Assembly: GCF_004664715.2 (NCBI RefSeq)
Contig: NC_051063.1
Coordinates: 115,182,829-115,246,828, forward strand
Direction: 5' to 3'
Source: Peromyscus leucopus
Taxonomy: Eukaryota; Chordata; Mammalia; Rodentia; Cricetidae
DNA: 64,000 nucleotides
Both the position numbers and the translations under genes were made by a program. This document shows positions 22,099 to 34,154 of this stretch, piece after piece; within the stretch, counting starts at the first letter, position 1, and each line of letters begins with the position of its first letter. The notes below the pieces were generated by a model, which had not been told where the DNA came from, made no database searches, and worked only from the letters and a program-made list of their open reading frames with translations.

Positions 22099-22419
22099 AA
22101 TATCAATAATATTATTTATATCTGTAATAGATATTTTCATGAATTATTGTTTAAAAAGCCCAGATACAGAACTGGACAACCCTACAAATTTATTGTAATA
22201 TTCAAGACCCCAACATTTTCACAACCTAGGCCCAATGATCTCAAGTTGTCAAGACTGCAGCATGAAAACTTGCAGTTACATAAATCTGAAATCTAATAAA
22301 CTTTAGATGATCAGAACTGCTACATATCTGCCCAACTTTGTCTTAAGCCTGCAACCACTGGTCAATGGAGTAGCAGGCTGTTAGCTTGTCTGCTTGCACA
22401 TCTTCCTTCGTTGTTTAAT

Positions 22420-22570
22420 ATCTTTTTTCCACCAGGTACTGTGATAGAGTTTCTATGCATCGTCCTTTTCGATCCTTAGAATAGCACTTTGGGTTAGATA
22501 TTAGCATTGTCTCTGTTTTGCAGATGAAGAAACTGAGACTCTTAGAGGTAAGATTTGTTAACAGAATTTT
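22420..22570 (-). mobile_element. MIR SINE
   Basis: CAGGTACTGTGATAGAGT, then TTAGATATTAGCATTGTCTCTG, TTTTGCAGATGAAGAAACTG and AGACTCTTAGAGGTAAG is the reversed MIR core (original sense: CAGTTTCCTCATCTGTAAA). Confidence 0.75.
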
Positions 22571-24384
22571 CTTTAGCTGTCTGTCCTCTCATTTTCTCTC
22601 TCTCTTTCTGTCTCCTCTCTCCCTTTTCCAGGAAGTGAGCCCACACTGGGCTGGGGGTATTGGCCTCTGGAAGACAGTTTTGGATGCAAGATTGCTTTCA
22701 TTGTTATTATTGGTTAGAACCAGTGATGAATACTCCCAAGTTGAACCAATCAGAGTCTTTTTCTTAGAAACTTGAAATAAGAATTCAGTCTGTTCTTAGA
22801 GCTGGGACACAGGCGTGGCATACTTGGGGAGGCAGATTCCAGCAATGTGGCTGGAGAAATGTAGAGATGGGAAACAGTCATGCCTGCTTTCTAGCTCCTG
22901 GTTTCTTGAATTCTAGCTGTTACCTCCACCCAGAATTAAAAAACTAAACAAAACAAAACAAAAAATAAAACTCTCTATTCTTATAACAAATCTCCTCTTT
23001 TATCAAAAGCTAATCTAACTTGTCTCCATTACATGCAGTGTGATAGTTTTAATACAGGCAGCATGTGGCAGAACTTAAAGCTATAACTCCAGGCTGTTCC
23101 TAGCCAACACACTACATCAACTTCCTAGGCAAAGAATTGCTTAGCCTATGGACAGTTTGCTAATTCTGGGTAAGTATGTGAAAATCATGCTATTGATTAG
23201 TTATCATCAATTTATTCCAATGGTAAAGAAAAGATCTCATGGATTTATATACTCATTCACATATAAGAAACAAAATAACTGAACATGCTTTGGTGGTGAA
23301 CTCACTAGCTCATCTATTACTCTTTACTGTATCAACAGCTCTGTACTCATCATGATGTGATCAGCAAGCTAAGCTATATTGGATCTCTGGGAAGATTTGC
23401 AGATACTTTGCAAATCACATAACTATTTATAGTGACTTCAGATGCTGTAGAGTGATGTCAGACACCATAGAGTAAAGACACCCATTACCTGTTACTATTC
23501 CTCTCGATCAGTTTTATGATATTTCTCAGGCTACCATGTTACAAAAATGATCTGAGCTCCTTGAAGCCCTGGCTCCTAGAAACTCCCAGCTGTCATCTTC
23601 AGTGTTCTTTCCTTACAGGAAAAAATCTTTGAAGTCACTATCAAAGACAGAGGGGCTCAATGTGGAAGAAGCTTGGGTCCCTTAATTTGTACTAAGGGCA
23701 GAGCTAACCACCAAGTGGGAACACACACTTCAGAGAGTAGAAGTACATTTAGCATTGTTAAACTGTTAGCATTTTAGTTTATGTGTTGTGGCTGTCACAT
23801 TAACCTTAAGAGGGACTGTCACTTCAGTTTATGACCAATCGGCACACCTTCCAGGACAAAGACATACCATTAATGCATAAAACTCGAATATGGAGGGCAC
23901 ACTTTAGTGCCAACAGTTCATGTTTGGAATTTCCCCTTTTGAGTCTGACTCCATGCCAGGTCTGCCACAGAATAAGATGACTTAGGTTGATTAACGTCCC
24001 AAGCATTTGCCTTATGAAAGAGGCCAGTGTTTTCCAGTATTTAATTGGTGAATCACATTTCTAGCCATTAGCACTGAAGAAAAAATATTCCTTGGTTTCT
24101 GGCACGCACTGTCACCACAGAAGAGAACCTCCCCATGACAGCACTCTTACTAGCTGATTTTGCAGGGATGGGTTTTCTTCAAAGATTTATTTAGAGGTCA
24201 GGTCATAACTACTTAAGCAAAAATGGCCAAATATGATCAGTGACAGAGAAATCCTCAGAGGGGCAGAATGGTGCAGTTCTGTGGCTAACCCATTTAATTA
24301 TACAGTTGTAGACCTACACTCCAGATAATTTAGGATACACAGTGGACTGCTACTGTTGCTGCCATATGGATGATCTATAATTTG
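22571..24384. other. Unassigned intergenic sequence
   Basis: No gene or recognisable repeat. The plus open frame at 22518-22775 starts inside a MIR, and the minus frame at 23824-24006 has no family features. Confidence 0.4.
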
Positions 24385-24389
24385 TATGT

Positions 24390-25238
24390 AAAGATTGTAT
24401 GAGGGTTCTCTAGAGGAACAGAACTTATACAATGAATATATATGTGTATATATGGATTTAGTAGAATGGCTTACAGGCTGTGGTCCAGCTAGTCTGTTGG
24501 TGAAATTAGTATGGCCACTCCATGTAGTTAAAAGGAAAATTTATCTAGTGGGTAACTTACAGAAAAGGGAAAGGTAGGTTGTGAGGTCTGGGAAAGGTGT
24601 ATCGAAGTCCAGCGGTGTTCTTTGGTGCTCTGCTCCATCAACCTCCACCATCTAGGGCCAAGGAACAGAGAGAGCACTCTGGCCCATCCTGATCTCTGGT
24701 CTCCCAGGGCCTCCCTTGACCCCGACTTGTAGGCGTGACAGTTACGGAAGCCTCAATGCGGGTTGGAATTTCCAGATCAAAACTGGAATGGCTACCCACT
24801 ACACTAGTCCAACAATGGTTGTCTACCAATGGAAGGCTCAAGAATCCAGTAATTTTTCAGTTAATTACTAGATTGTCCCAGCGGGTCTTTAGCACACACC
24901 AGAATCCTGAAGACATAGACTCTGATGCCAGTTAAGGAATGGACTTCCAGTGAGAGCAAAAGCAAAGAGCAAAAGCAAAGAGTGAAAGCTTCCTTCTTCC
25001 TTGTCCTTTATACAGGTTTCCACCAGAAAGTGTGGCCCAGATTAAAAGTAGATCTTCTTACCTCAAAAGGTTTGGATTAAAGGTATATTCTCCCACCTCA
25101 AAAGATTGATATTAAAAGTGGATCTTCCCATTTTAAATGATTTAAGAAAAAAAAATTCCCCACAGGTGTGCCCAACCACTTGGATTTTAGTTAATTTCAG
25201 ATATGGTCAAGTTGACAGCTGAGACTAGCCATCACAAT
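24390..25238 (+). mobile_element. Rodent medium-reiteration element, long form
   Basis: It starts AGGGTTCTCTAGAGGAACAG and has GAATGGCTTACAGGCTGTGG, AGTCCAACAATGGTTGTCTA, AGGAATGGACTTCCAG and AAGTGTGGCCCAGATTAAA. It ends TTGGATTTTAGTTAATTTC ... TCAAGTTGACAGCTGAGACT, AGCCATCACA. This is the same 3' signature as other RMER1/URR1-like elements. About 850 bp. Confidence 0.75.
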
Positions 25239-25249
25239 GGGTTCAAATG

Positions 25250-25488
25250 AAGGAGTTAGTCCACATACCAGGAAAAAGTCCTGTCTTTTTCTTGTCCACT
25301 GTCTTCTTAACTCATAGTCAGAATGAGCTTGACTGATTGCATGTGTAAGGGCAGAAAGATGTGATACCTTTCCTTGATCCCATGCGTAAAGGTCATAGCT
25401 AATGTCCCTGTCACAAGAGAGATTATTAGCCTGGTAAGCCTGTAACAGATATATTTAATTAAAGTTTTGTATATGTCATTTCTAGAGA

Positions 25489-25524
<36 letters not shown>
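25250..25524 (+). pseudogene. Possible retrocopied transcript 3' end with 34-nt poly-A
   Basis: A pure run of 34 As at 25491-25524 is preceded at 25458-25463 by an ATTAAA poly-A signal, 27 nt away. This is the spacing of a genuine mRNA 3' end and suggests a reverse-transcribed copy of a 3' UTR. I do not recognise the parent transcript, and no target duplication was found. The A-run could instead be a simple repeat. The 5' boundary is arbitrary. Confidence 0.4.
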
Positions 25525-25525
<1 letters not shown>

Positions 25526-26451
25526 AACCCAGGGAGGCTATCCATTTCTGTTTAGAATCCATAAAGAATGACCTGACCATAAGAGGCTGAGAAAGGAAAG
25601 GCATCCAATCCCACTGGTAGTCTTCTGGGAGTATTCATTTCCGTGTGATATTCATTCTCAGAAACAGGGTAAGACCTACTCTAGAAGGAGGGTCTTGTGG
25701 TTTATTAGCAAGGTCAGTGAGAGAACTCTTCATATCAAGCATTTACACAGAAAACCTAGAGCTATTTCTAGGTTTCATTACTGGCTTTTTGAGAGGAGTA
25801 CTGAGTTTCTCTGACTCACTTTGGAGAAAGGAATTCTGAATTTTATGGACTTTCTTAAGAGGAAGATAGTAACAGAGAAGGGTGGGAGAAGGTCACAACA
25901 TCTGCTTCTGATGGTTTCCAACATCTTTCAAGTTACTTACAGGCAAAAGTAGCAAACTTTGGAGTATCATTTTGTGAGTCCTGCTATACACATGACATTT
26001 TTGCTGATGAACACACTGTGCCCTGCTTTACTCCATTCTGATATTCTCGTTCAGGATAAGACACTGCAAATAAAATCAGGGAGAGACTGTGGGTCACACA
26101 CGTTGGACTACTGCATCTTAGGTGGCATTGGGGAGCCAAGACAGAAGGTGACCTAGAATGAGAGGGTATGTGACCTGTTGGGCAAAGAGCAGAGATCACC
26201 TGGGAGCATATTTCAGGACCATTGTTTCAATGCAATGGGTTAGACTTGCAAGCAGACTTCAGAAGAGTGGGCATTTAGTCCTGAGGAGATGTGGAGATGT
26301 GGACAAGTGAACAAGAAATAATAAGTCACCAGGATAGAGCTGTTTTACTGCCCTAGAACCCTGACCTACATCTCTCCTGACTTTCACCTTATGGTGCTGT
26401 GGTTGCTGCTGTTTCTCTTTGAAGATTTGGGACTCTATGAGAGTGCAGAAG

Positions 26452-26928
26452 TGTTGTTGGTTTTTTTTTCTCTCTCTCTTTTGTTGAGGGGCCTGCCACC
26501 TAGCTCCCAAATAAATCACTTACAGAGGCTTATTCTTACTTATGAATGCCCGGCCTTAGCTTGGCTTAGTTTCTAGCAAGCTTTCCTTAACTTATCCCAT
26601 CTACTTTTTGCTTCTGGGCTTTTCCGGTTCTCTTACTTCTGTAAATCTTACTCTTACTTCGTGGCTTTCTGTGTAGTTGGGTGGCTGGCCCCTGGAGTCC
26701 TCCTTCTCTGGCTCCTAGATCTTAACTCCCTCCTCTCAGTTTTCTGCTTCTATATATACTCACAGAGATCCACCTGGCTCTGCCTCCCGAGTACTGGGAT
26801 TAAAGGTTTGCACCACCACTGCCCGGCTAAAGCATGAGGTGTTTTACACAGCACAGTAACACAGCTTCACAGAGATTAAACAAATGCATCATGAACAAAA
26901 GTAACACACTTTAAAACATTCTGCTACA
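26452..26928 (-). mobile_element. ERV LTR, family A, chimeric with a B1 segment
   Basis: The element runs from TGTTGTTGG to GCTACA. The flanks CAGAAG (26446-26451) and CAGAAC (26929-26934) match at 5 of 6 positions. Outer parts align with the LTR at 20370-20869, reversed. The middle at about 26764-26832 is instead a B1-derived segment, replacing the stretch that carries the poly-A signal and box-like elements in the sister copy. No internal viral region. Confidence 0.8.
26764..26832 (-). mobile_element. B1 left-part fragment inside the LTR
   Basis: GAGATCCACCTGGCTCTGCC, then TCCCGAGTACTGGGATTAAAG and CACCACTGCCCGGCT, is the reversed first about 65 bp of B1. It has no A tail or own target duplication, so it came as part of the LTR rather than as a separate insertion. 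Confidence 0.8.
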
Positions 26929-27179
26929 CAGAACATAGACTTTATGAGAGTCAATCAAGTTTAAAACACGTTTGTAGTTTGTGCCAAACAACTTAGTGAA
27001 AGAAGAACAGATTTTTTTTTTCAGCAAATCATGTAGGAATAACTGGAGATTGCTAGGTTGAAAAAAATGAATTCATTCTAAACTTCCTATCATGTATAAA
27101 AATTAGTTATAAAATTAATCATAGAATTTTAAGTTAAAGTATAAACTTTTGAGAAACAAGCAATCTACTCATATATGAG

Positions 27180-27300
27180 CACACTGTATCCACATTATTT
27201 TATTTCCACCTCTTCTCTTTCCTCCCTCCGACACCTTGTCCATATCCAACCCCCTCTTAAATTCATGACCTTTTCTATAATTATTATTGTTACATAAAAA
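27180..27300 (-). mobile_element. L1 3' UTR fragment (Lx-like)
   Basis: The pyrimidine-rich CTCTTTCCTCCCTCCGACACC, then CCCCTCTTAAATTCATGACC and TAATTATTATTGTTACATA, matches the reversed 3' UTR of older rodent L1s. A similar segment occurs in 30760-31440. Confidence 0.6.
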
Positions 27301-27439
27301 ATTCTACTGCATCAAAGGAACCTCTTAATGGAGGATAAAAAGGAAAGCTAGAGAAGGAAGGAAATACTTGTAGATCATCTATCTGATAAAAATATCAAAT
27401 CTTTTTATAGACGCATATTTAAAACTGACATACATTAAA

Positions 27440-27960
27440 ACTCTAAAACACATTAAGAATCTAGTTAAGGAATGGGACAAAGGAGTTATGGTTAGAAAAA
27501 AAGCAAAATAAATGAAAAGATGTTCAACACCATTACTCACTTGGGAAATGCAAACTAAACTATCAGGCTTCGCTATCAACCTGCAAGAATGGCTAAAATA
27601 AGAACCAATGATACCATTAAATGCAGAAGAGATGCTGAGAAATTAGAGCTTGTATACACTGAGAGTGGTGATGTGAGATGGTGCAGCCTCTCGGAAAAGA
27701 GTTTGGCAGATAAATTCACTCTTGAGCAGTTATCCCAGATATTTAGACATATGTTCGTGCATAGCCTCTGCACAGATGTTCACGGCAGCTCTATTCCTCG
27801 TAGAGGAAAACCGAAACCAAAAATGAACACCATTCAGTGAATGGATGGTTGAGGAGGCTATGGTATGTCATGCTATGGCATACTATTGGGTAACGAAAGA
27901 GAACAAGGGATGCTGAGTCATGCAATAACTCGTTTGAACTTCGTGAGAGAAGTGGGTAGG
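27440..27960 (+). mobile_element. Ancient L1 ORF2 3' end (L1M-like)
   Basis: Matches the L1 ORF2-end order: GGGAAATGCAAACTAAAC, AGAATGGCTAAAATAAGAAC, GAGATGGTGCAGCC, AGAGTTTGGCAG, GATGTTCACGGCAGCTCTATTC and AGTGAATGGATGG, then a GGCATACTATTGGGTAA-like segment. The open frame at 27589-27840 falls here and is a decayed remnant of the ORF2 C-terminal and 3' UTR region. Confidence 0.8.
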
Positions 27961-28347
27961 TAAGAGACCCTACACTGGGGGATCCTGAAATCCAATCCCC
28001 TTGGGACATGAGCTTTCAGTTCATGGTTATCTTCCTGTATATCCCTAGCTCCTGAAAAGTGCCTGGCTTCTTTGCTGAATGAGTTAATGAGAAACGAGAC
28101 AGAGGAAACAAAGCAACCCCAAGTGAGGCTATCTTACTACTACAGGGAATACTGTCCTGGGCACAGGACATTTCCTTATGCTAGACATTTGTAAAGTTGC
28201 AGCTTACATGCAAATGAGAGTCATGGGACTTACGTGTAAATGTCAGGAACAAATGCACAGTGGAAAGCCAGCCAATTTCCACCTTTTCGTACCATTTCTA
28301 TGTTGCACATTTAACAGGCTTTGGGTTGTTGCTTAAATGTGTGACTT

Positions 28348-28439
28348 TTATTCTCATCTCAGTGTCAACCAGGTCTGACCCTGGTTAGCTTGCCAGGTCC
28401 GATGGGGTTGGGCACACTCAGGGTGGTATGGTGCTAGAC
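28348..28439 (-). pseudogene. 5S rRNA-derived pseudogene (5' about 90 nt)
   Basis: On the minus strand the sequence aligns with 5S rRNA from its first base. GTCTA at the start, CCATACCACCCTGA (perfect over 14 nt), GCTAA-CAGGGTC and CCTGGTTG lie in the right order and spacing, fading out around 5S position 90. Overall identity is roughly three quarters, by eye. The 3' part of 5S is missing, so it should not function. It could be a direct 5S retropseudogene or the head of an old 5S-headed SINE. Confidence 0.75.
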
Positions 28440-28604
28440 ACGGCTATTATTTTTAACAGTGTACTCCAGCCAGACACCTGCTAATAATAATGTATATAAG
28501 ACTGACATATTCTGGTTCATCAATTATTTGATCATGTGGGTTTGGGAGCCTCTTCTTGCTACCTAGATTGGAACCCCATGTGGAAAGAAGTATTTTTGTT
28601 TTGT

Positions 28605-28778
28605 TTTTGTAGCTTATTTATTGTACCGTGCATACCATGATGCCTATGGGGAGGTTAGAGGACGACTTAAGGAGTCAGTTCTTCTGCCACATGGATTCCA
28701 GGGTCAAACTCAGGCCATCAGGCTTAGGAATAAGCTCCTTTACTTGCTGATCTATCTCACTTGCCCACATGTTTGTTT
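28605..28778 (-). mobile_element. B4-type SINE fragment
   Basis: GGGGAGGTTAGAGGACGAC, then CCACATGGATTCCAGGGTC, AAACTCAGGCCATCAGGCTT and TGCTGATCTATCTCACTTGCCC, is the reversed B4/B3 head region. Confidence 0.7.
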
Positions 28779-28779
28779 G

Positions 28780-30758
28780 TTAATGTTTTGACACAGAGCT
28801 TCTCATGTCTATTTGGTTTGTAAACACAGGCACACACGTGAAGCTGGTTTACATTTTGGGAGATAATTTTTTAGCCAGCTTCTCTGCTCCCACTTGCTTC
28901 CTAACACCTAGAGCCAGGAAGTACATCAGTTGTGCATCCTTTTACATTAATTTTCCATGTTCATTGGCTCAAAATTATGGCCTCATGGGTGCTACATCAA
29001 AGGATATTTGAATTAGAAGTTATCTTCAAGGCCAAGGTCACACACATTGTTGATGACATATAAGAAAACAGCTGTCTCCCAATGTCCAGTCTGGTAGTCC
29101 GTGACCCGAAGGCAGCTTTCTCTATAGGTACTCCTTAGCTCCTATGGACCGATCCGCTGTGAATCTGTTAGTAGTCGGTGACAGTTGATGCATGGCAGAT
29201 ACACTTTCTTCTCCAAGGCTGGATTTAGAATCTGGTCCCTCCTGCCCAAGTATATTGACATGTGAAGTTTAAGTTGTTTCTAACTTCTGAAGGACAATTA
29301 CAGAAAGATATTTACGATTTGTGCTCCTTTCCTTGCTTTTGAAACCCAGCAGGTTTCAGCAGCAATCATTCCTGGGATTAGAGGCTTTTGAGAGCACAGT
29401 CTACCACATCCTCAAATCCGTGTATGAGCATGTCTGCAGCCTCATGTCAGGTGGTACAGAGGGATGCCTCGCTGTGGGAACAAAGACTCCTTTGATTTAC
29501 ATTTGCCAACATACCTGGCTCCACATGCCTTATTATGGCATTTCCCCTAGAGGTTTGTTTTCCAGATTTCAGTGGAGAAATAAAAGAGAAGCTAAATAAT
29601 TACAGGACTTAGGATGTGTCAAACTTTCACTGGTGCAGATACTTTTATGCAAATCATTTTCCACTTGCCTGTGGCTTAAAAGCGTTTCCTTCCTGGACCA
29701 GGGAACTTAGAAAAATTGGTTCAGTTAAGTTATGTGTTACATATAATGAATTAATTTCTTGAATATAATTCAAACAACTGTGTACTGACATGTACAAGCA
29801 GTTCGTTTTAACAGATTAAAATGGGTGTGAATAGTTTAAAGGGACAGGTTAATCAAGAAAGATATGATCTAAACTGAAGTTGATTTGCTCTTAAATGCAT
29901 GTTTTCCTTCACAGTGGTTTCAGAGTCAAAAGAAATGAGTTACAAATGTAAATTTATCCCCAACTGCCTGTCCCACCCAACAAAAGTTTCTTGCTTGCTG
30001 GATCTGTTAGAAGAAGTCGGGAAGTGAAGGAGGCATTGGAATAATTTCATGAATAATAAAAAAGTAAAACAGAGAGACTCAGTTGATCTACATAACACAG
30101 AATTCACAAACACACAGAGGAGATATGGGACTCTACGGTGGATTAGGGGAAGCCTGGAAGAGTTAAGGGTGCGGTTGGAGGATATATCAGGGTAGCTGTG
30201 GTGCACAGGAATTAGTGAAAGTATGCGAGATGGAAAAGGAGAATGCCAAATGATCTTTGTCTTTCACTATCAGCCATTTAATGTTTTCTGAAAAAAATTC
30301 ATTAAGTTTAAACTTCATCTGAATTACCTTAGATTCAGGGCCAAATCTCTTTGCTGTGAAACTATTGCCAAGATGCAGTCTGTAGATAGTTGAGACATGT
30401 TTATTTGCTGGATGTCAAATAGCGTGCATCTTTAATATTAACTTACAATTACATCTGCACCTGCTTTTGTGTACAAGTACATTTACTTAGCCTGTTCCAT
30501 TATTAATATTTTCTCACTTCATAGTCAAGAGGAATGAAAACTGTGAATGACTGTGTTGGGCAAGTCTGTCTTCCGTACTGGTAGAAAATCAAACTGCCAC
30601 TTTGCCACTAAATCACAGCAAACAAAAGGCTACATTCTCATATAGTATTAAGGGCACACAAAAAATATTGTTGACAAAGAGATAAAAGAATCTAAGGGAG
30701 AGAAAAATGTGTCAGTCACAAACCTGGACCATCATTTCCCACTTTCATGTTATTATTA
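28780..30758. other. Unassigned intergenic sequence
   Basis: No gene, RNA or repeat I can name. Open frames at 28805-29011, 29321-29599 and 29940-30206 (minus) are below any convincing length and have no motifs. Confidence 0.4.
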
Positions 30759-30759
30759 T

Positions 30760-31440
30760 TTATAACTTGGTAATTTCACATATGAGCATATTCACTTCCT
30801 ACCTCTCCTGGAAACCCTCCATATTCTCTCATTCCCTACTTCATACTTTTGTTTTTATTACCTACTGTGTACAATTAATGCTGCCCATATGTGAACGGAT
30901 GTAGGGCCATCCAGTGGCTCATGGGCAACCCACTGTGGACCACACCCTTGAAGAAACTGACAAAAGCTCCTATGTTAGGGGCGGGGTCTCATGAAGCCCT
31001 CCCCCGTCCATGGTGGAGTGCTGGCTAGCTTGATCTTGTGTAGGTCCTATTCAGGCAACCACAGCTGCTGTGAGATCATAAATGGAATATGGCCATGTCA
31101 TGTTCGTAAGACACTAACTACTTCTCTTCCACCTCTGGCTCTTACAATCTTTCTGCCCTCTCTTAGATGATTTTCCTGAGTCTTAGAAAGGAGATATGAT
31201 ATAATAACCCAGTTAGGGTTGCTCTCTCCGCAGTCACTTTTTGTCTGCATGTTGGCCAGTCGTGAGTCTTTGTATTAGTCATCACCGGCTGCAAAAAGAA
31301 ACTTTTCTGATGGGGGTGGGGAGGTGCACTGACCCGGCAGCATACATGGCTCAAGAACCGAGGGGAGTTGGGCTCATTTCTTGCACTGAAGAAGAACTGC
31401 ATCATTCCATCACACCATGCCTTTTGTTAGATAGGGTTTC
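30760..31440 (-). mobile_element. Rodent L1 3' UTR segment (Lx-like)
   Basis: It carries the reversed rodent L1 3' UTR landmarks: CCTACCTCTCCTGGAAACCC, ATTCTCTCATTCCCTACTTC, CCCGTCCATGGTGGAGTG, CTCTGGCTCTTACAATCTTT and CTGAGTCTTAGAAAGGAG, then GCTGCAAAAAGAAACTTTTC and TGATGGGG. The orientation is inferred from the same arrangement in 36090-37420. Confidence 0.7.
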
Positions 31441-33900
31441 CTAGAGACTTCTACAGTAGTGATCTTAATCATCGGTTGGATCAAGAACATCTTTGAGAAT
31501 CCGATAAAAGCAGAAGTTACCCTAGAAAATGCACCTGTGTAATGTACACATTACCTACAACCTTATTCATTTATAAGGCCTCTGGATGCTGGCCCCCAAA
31601 TCTCTATATCTTTCAAGTTTATCAAAGACTTGCAAGAGAAATGTCCTATCATGAGCCTTGAGCTGACAGAGGTGAGGTTCTTTCATTATAACAATGCTAC
31701 TGTACACAAGACAGGTAGGAGAGAAACTGCTGGTCACTCTGTACCCAAACATATATGACATGTAAAATAAAAAGTGCTGTTTCTGTAGTAAAAGCACCTC
31801 CACTCAAGAAAGACGTCTTAGCACTCTTAGATAAAGAAAAAGAAAGCATGCTGTTTTCCCTACCCCACATGAAGAAGAAACAGGTTGAAAAGGATTAACA
31901 AAACAACATTTGTACATCATTGGAGTTGCAATTAATTATTTCACTGAAGTTTTAAAATGCATACCTCTTTGCTCCATGGCCTTAGGAAATTCTTAAGCAA
32001 ACTCTAGAGTTATAGATCAAACTACAAATTAGCAGCGAGATTACTTTTCTCCAATGAAATTTAAACATAGACATTTTAATGGAAAAATATGTTTTTTCTA
32101 AAGTTTAAATGTATAATCTTCCATTTAGAATGTACTCCTTGGATTCTCTTACAGATGCTTGACTGTAATTGATTGTGTATCTGTTGGCTCTGTTACTAGA
32201 GAATGTTTGCAGTAGGATTTAAAGGGGTCCTTTATGCAAAGCTTTTGGGAGGCCCTCTCAGGAGGCAGGGGATTTTACTTCTGCTCTGCAGCTGTCCCCA
32301 CCAGTGCAGATGATTTTTCTGGTGACTTGGCTGTCCAACACAGCCTGTGACCATGGCTAAACCAAAGGAGACCCTGAACTCCTGTGTGCAATTTATTCCT
32401 ACTTCTTGGTATTTAGTCACAGCAGAAATGGGACCCATGTCTTTCAGCTCCTCATCTCTGGTTGATAGAACAGGTATCCGTCCTTCTGTTACAATTGCTT
32501 GCTATGTGTTTTTTTACGTGATTGATTTCCTATTTGGTTTCTTCCAAGCCAGAGGTAGACTGTGAAGGGAGTCCTGGCATGTGATATCAGTTCCGCCCGC
32601 TGTTTTCTGAGGTTTGTAGGCATCTACAAGTCATTAAGTTTGTTCTTGCCAACCCTGAGGGCTCATGGACATAGACACTTATCCTTGCTCCGTGAGTTCT
32701 GATTTTCACAGGTCTGCTCCAGCTGGCCCAAAAGTCCTTATAATAACCATCCAAAAGCCTTAGGGTGTATTTTCTATTGAAATCTTATTTTGTTTTTCTC
32801 ACCCTATATTTCCAGTTTTATCTGCTATTGCTCCTTCCCCAAATGTTCAACTAAATTCTCACCTGTTTTACAAAATTTTAATTTGAGGCTCATCTTTTCT
32901 CTTGACCTCCAGACTTGTATGACTAACCCGTTAGTCACACCACCTAGATGGAGAGTAGCTGATCTCAAACTCATCCTATGATTTTTCTTCAGTTTTCTAT
33001 TATCTTTAGTATTTCTATTTTCTGAACTTTAGTTCAGCTTATTTTCTAGAGAATTAAAAAATCCATTGTCTTATTCATTTCCTGGGCAGGTGGACATGTT
33101 CAGCTCAGAACTGCTGTGTGGTTTCCTATTCAGCAGGAGGGGTCTCCTGTCTCCACTCTGTATTGTTTACCAAGAATATGACCCCTTCAATGACTGATCA
33201 AATAAGGATTCATCGTCACGTCTCAGTTTTCAAGTCTTTTCATTCATCTATGCCTCAGATACTTGTTTTAATGCTTCGTCTGTTCCATCATCCCTGTGAA
33301 AAGATGGCACTGTACCTATGGACCAGGGTCTTGGCCCCCAGAAACTATAAAATAGAGGAACATGTATGGTAAAATGTAAACTAATAAGTGAAGTTCCAGA
33401 ATATTATAAGAAAAGAGAAGTGAGGGGCAATATAATGTAGGTGTTTCTGGAATCACAATAACCATTTCGATTCTTTCAATATGGTTCTATCTACAGGCAG
33501 TCTTCGCATTTCCTATACCCCCACCACCTGTACAGCTGAGCACTTTTGAGTTTCTTGGCATTTAGGGAGCACTCATGTAAAGTGCGTTCACTATTTGTGA
33601 TTTACCAGAGATTTAGGAAATCATAAATTTTCTGTATATTCTCTGTTTCTGCTGCCAAAATTCCAAGCCAGCTTCCTCTACCTCCATCTGTTTCCATTTG
33701 GGCTGGATTACTTAAAAGTCCTTCTTGGGCTTTTATGGAGTTCTTGCCCATCCTTGTTCACTAGTATATTGTCCAATTATGTGTTGCATTGGGTTTTTGA
33801 GTGCTAAATTTTCTTATTCAAGTTGTTTGACATTTTCTCCCTTTTTCCTTGAATGATATCTTCTACAGGCTTTCTGAATTTGGGTGTCACCTAGTAATCT
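31441..33900. other. Unassigned intergenic sequence
   Basis: No supported gene. The stretch 32560-33850 is T-rich on the + strand and may hide old LINE or ERV debris, but no diagnostic motif could be matched. Confidence 0.35.
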
Positions 33901-33902
33901 TT

Positions 33903-34023
33903 ATATATGCATACTTATGTATATATATATATGCAATTTATATATACATATGTATATATATAGCAATATATGTATGTATGCATGTACATATGTATACATA
34001 CACAGATACACATATATGTATGA
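33903..34023. repeat. AT-rich alternating-purine microsatellite
   Basis: Degenerate ATATAT/ATGTAT/ACATAT repeats over about 120 bp. Open frames across it (33849-34037 and 33884-34150) encode only Ile/Tyr/Cys/Met repeats. Confidence 0.9.
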
Positions 34024-34105
34024 TGTACTTGGCTTAGCTTGGGCCCATCAAGGAGTACCAGTTTTATCTAGTAGTCTTCTAAAGTATTTCAGCCAGTATT
34101 GGCTT

Positions 34106-34106
34106 T

Positions 34107-34148
<42 letters not shown>
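34106..34148. repeat. (GT)n microsatellite
   Basis: A GT run with one interruption (GTATGT) near its 5' end. Confidence 0.95.

Positions 34149-34149
<1 letters not shown>

Positions 34150-34154
<5 letters not shown>

Noticed and set aside
27589..27840. 83-aa open frame rich in charged residues
   Set aside because: It lies inside an ancient L1 ORF2 end and reads as decayed L1 sequence.
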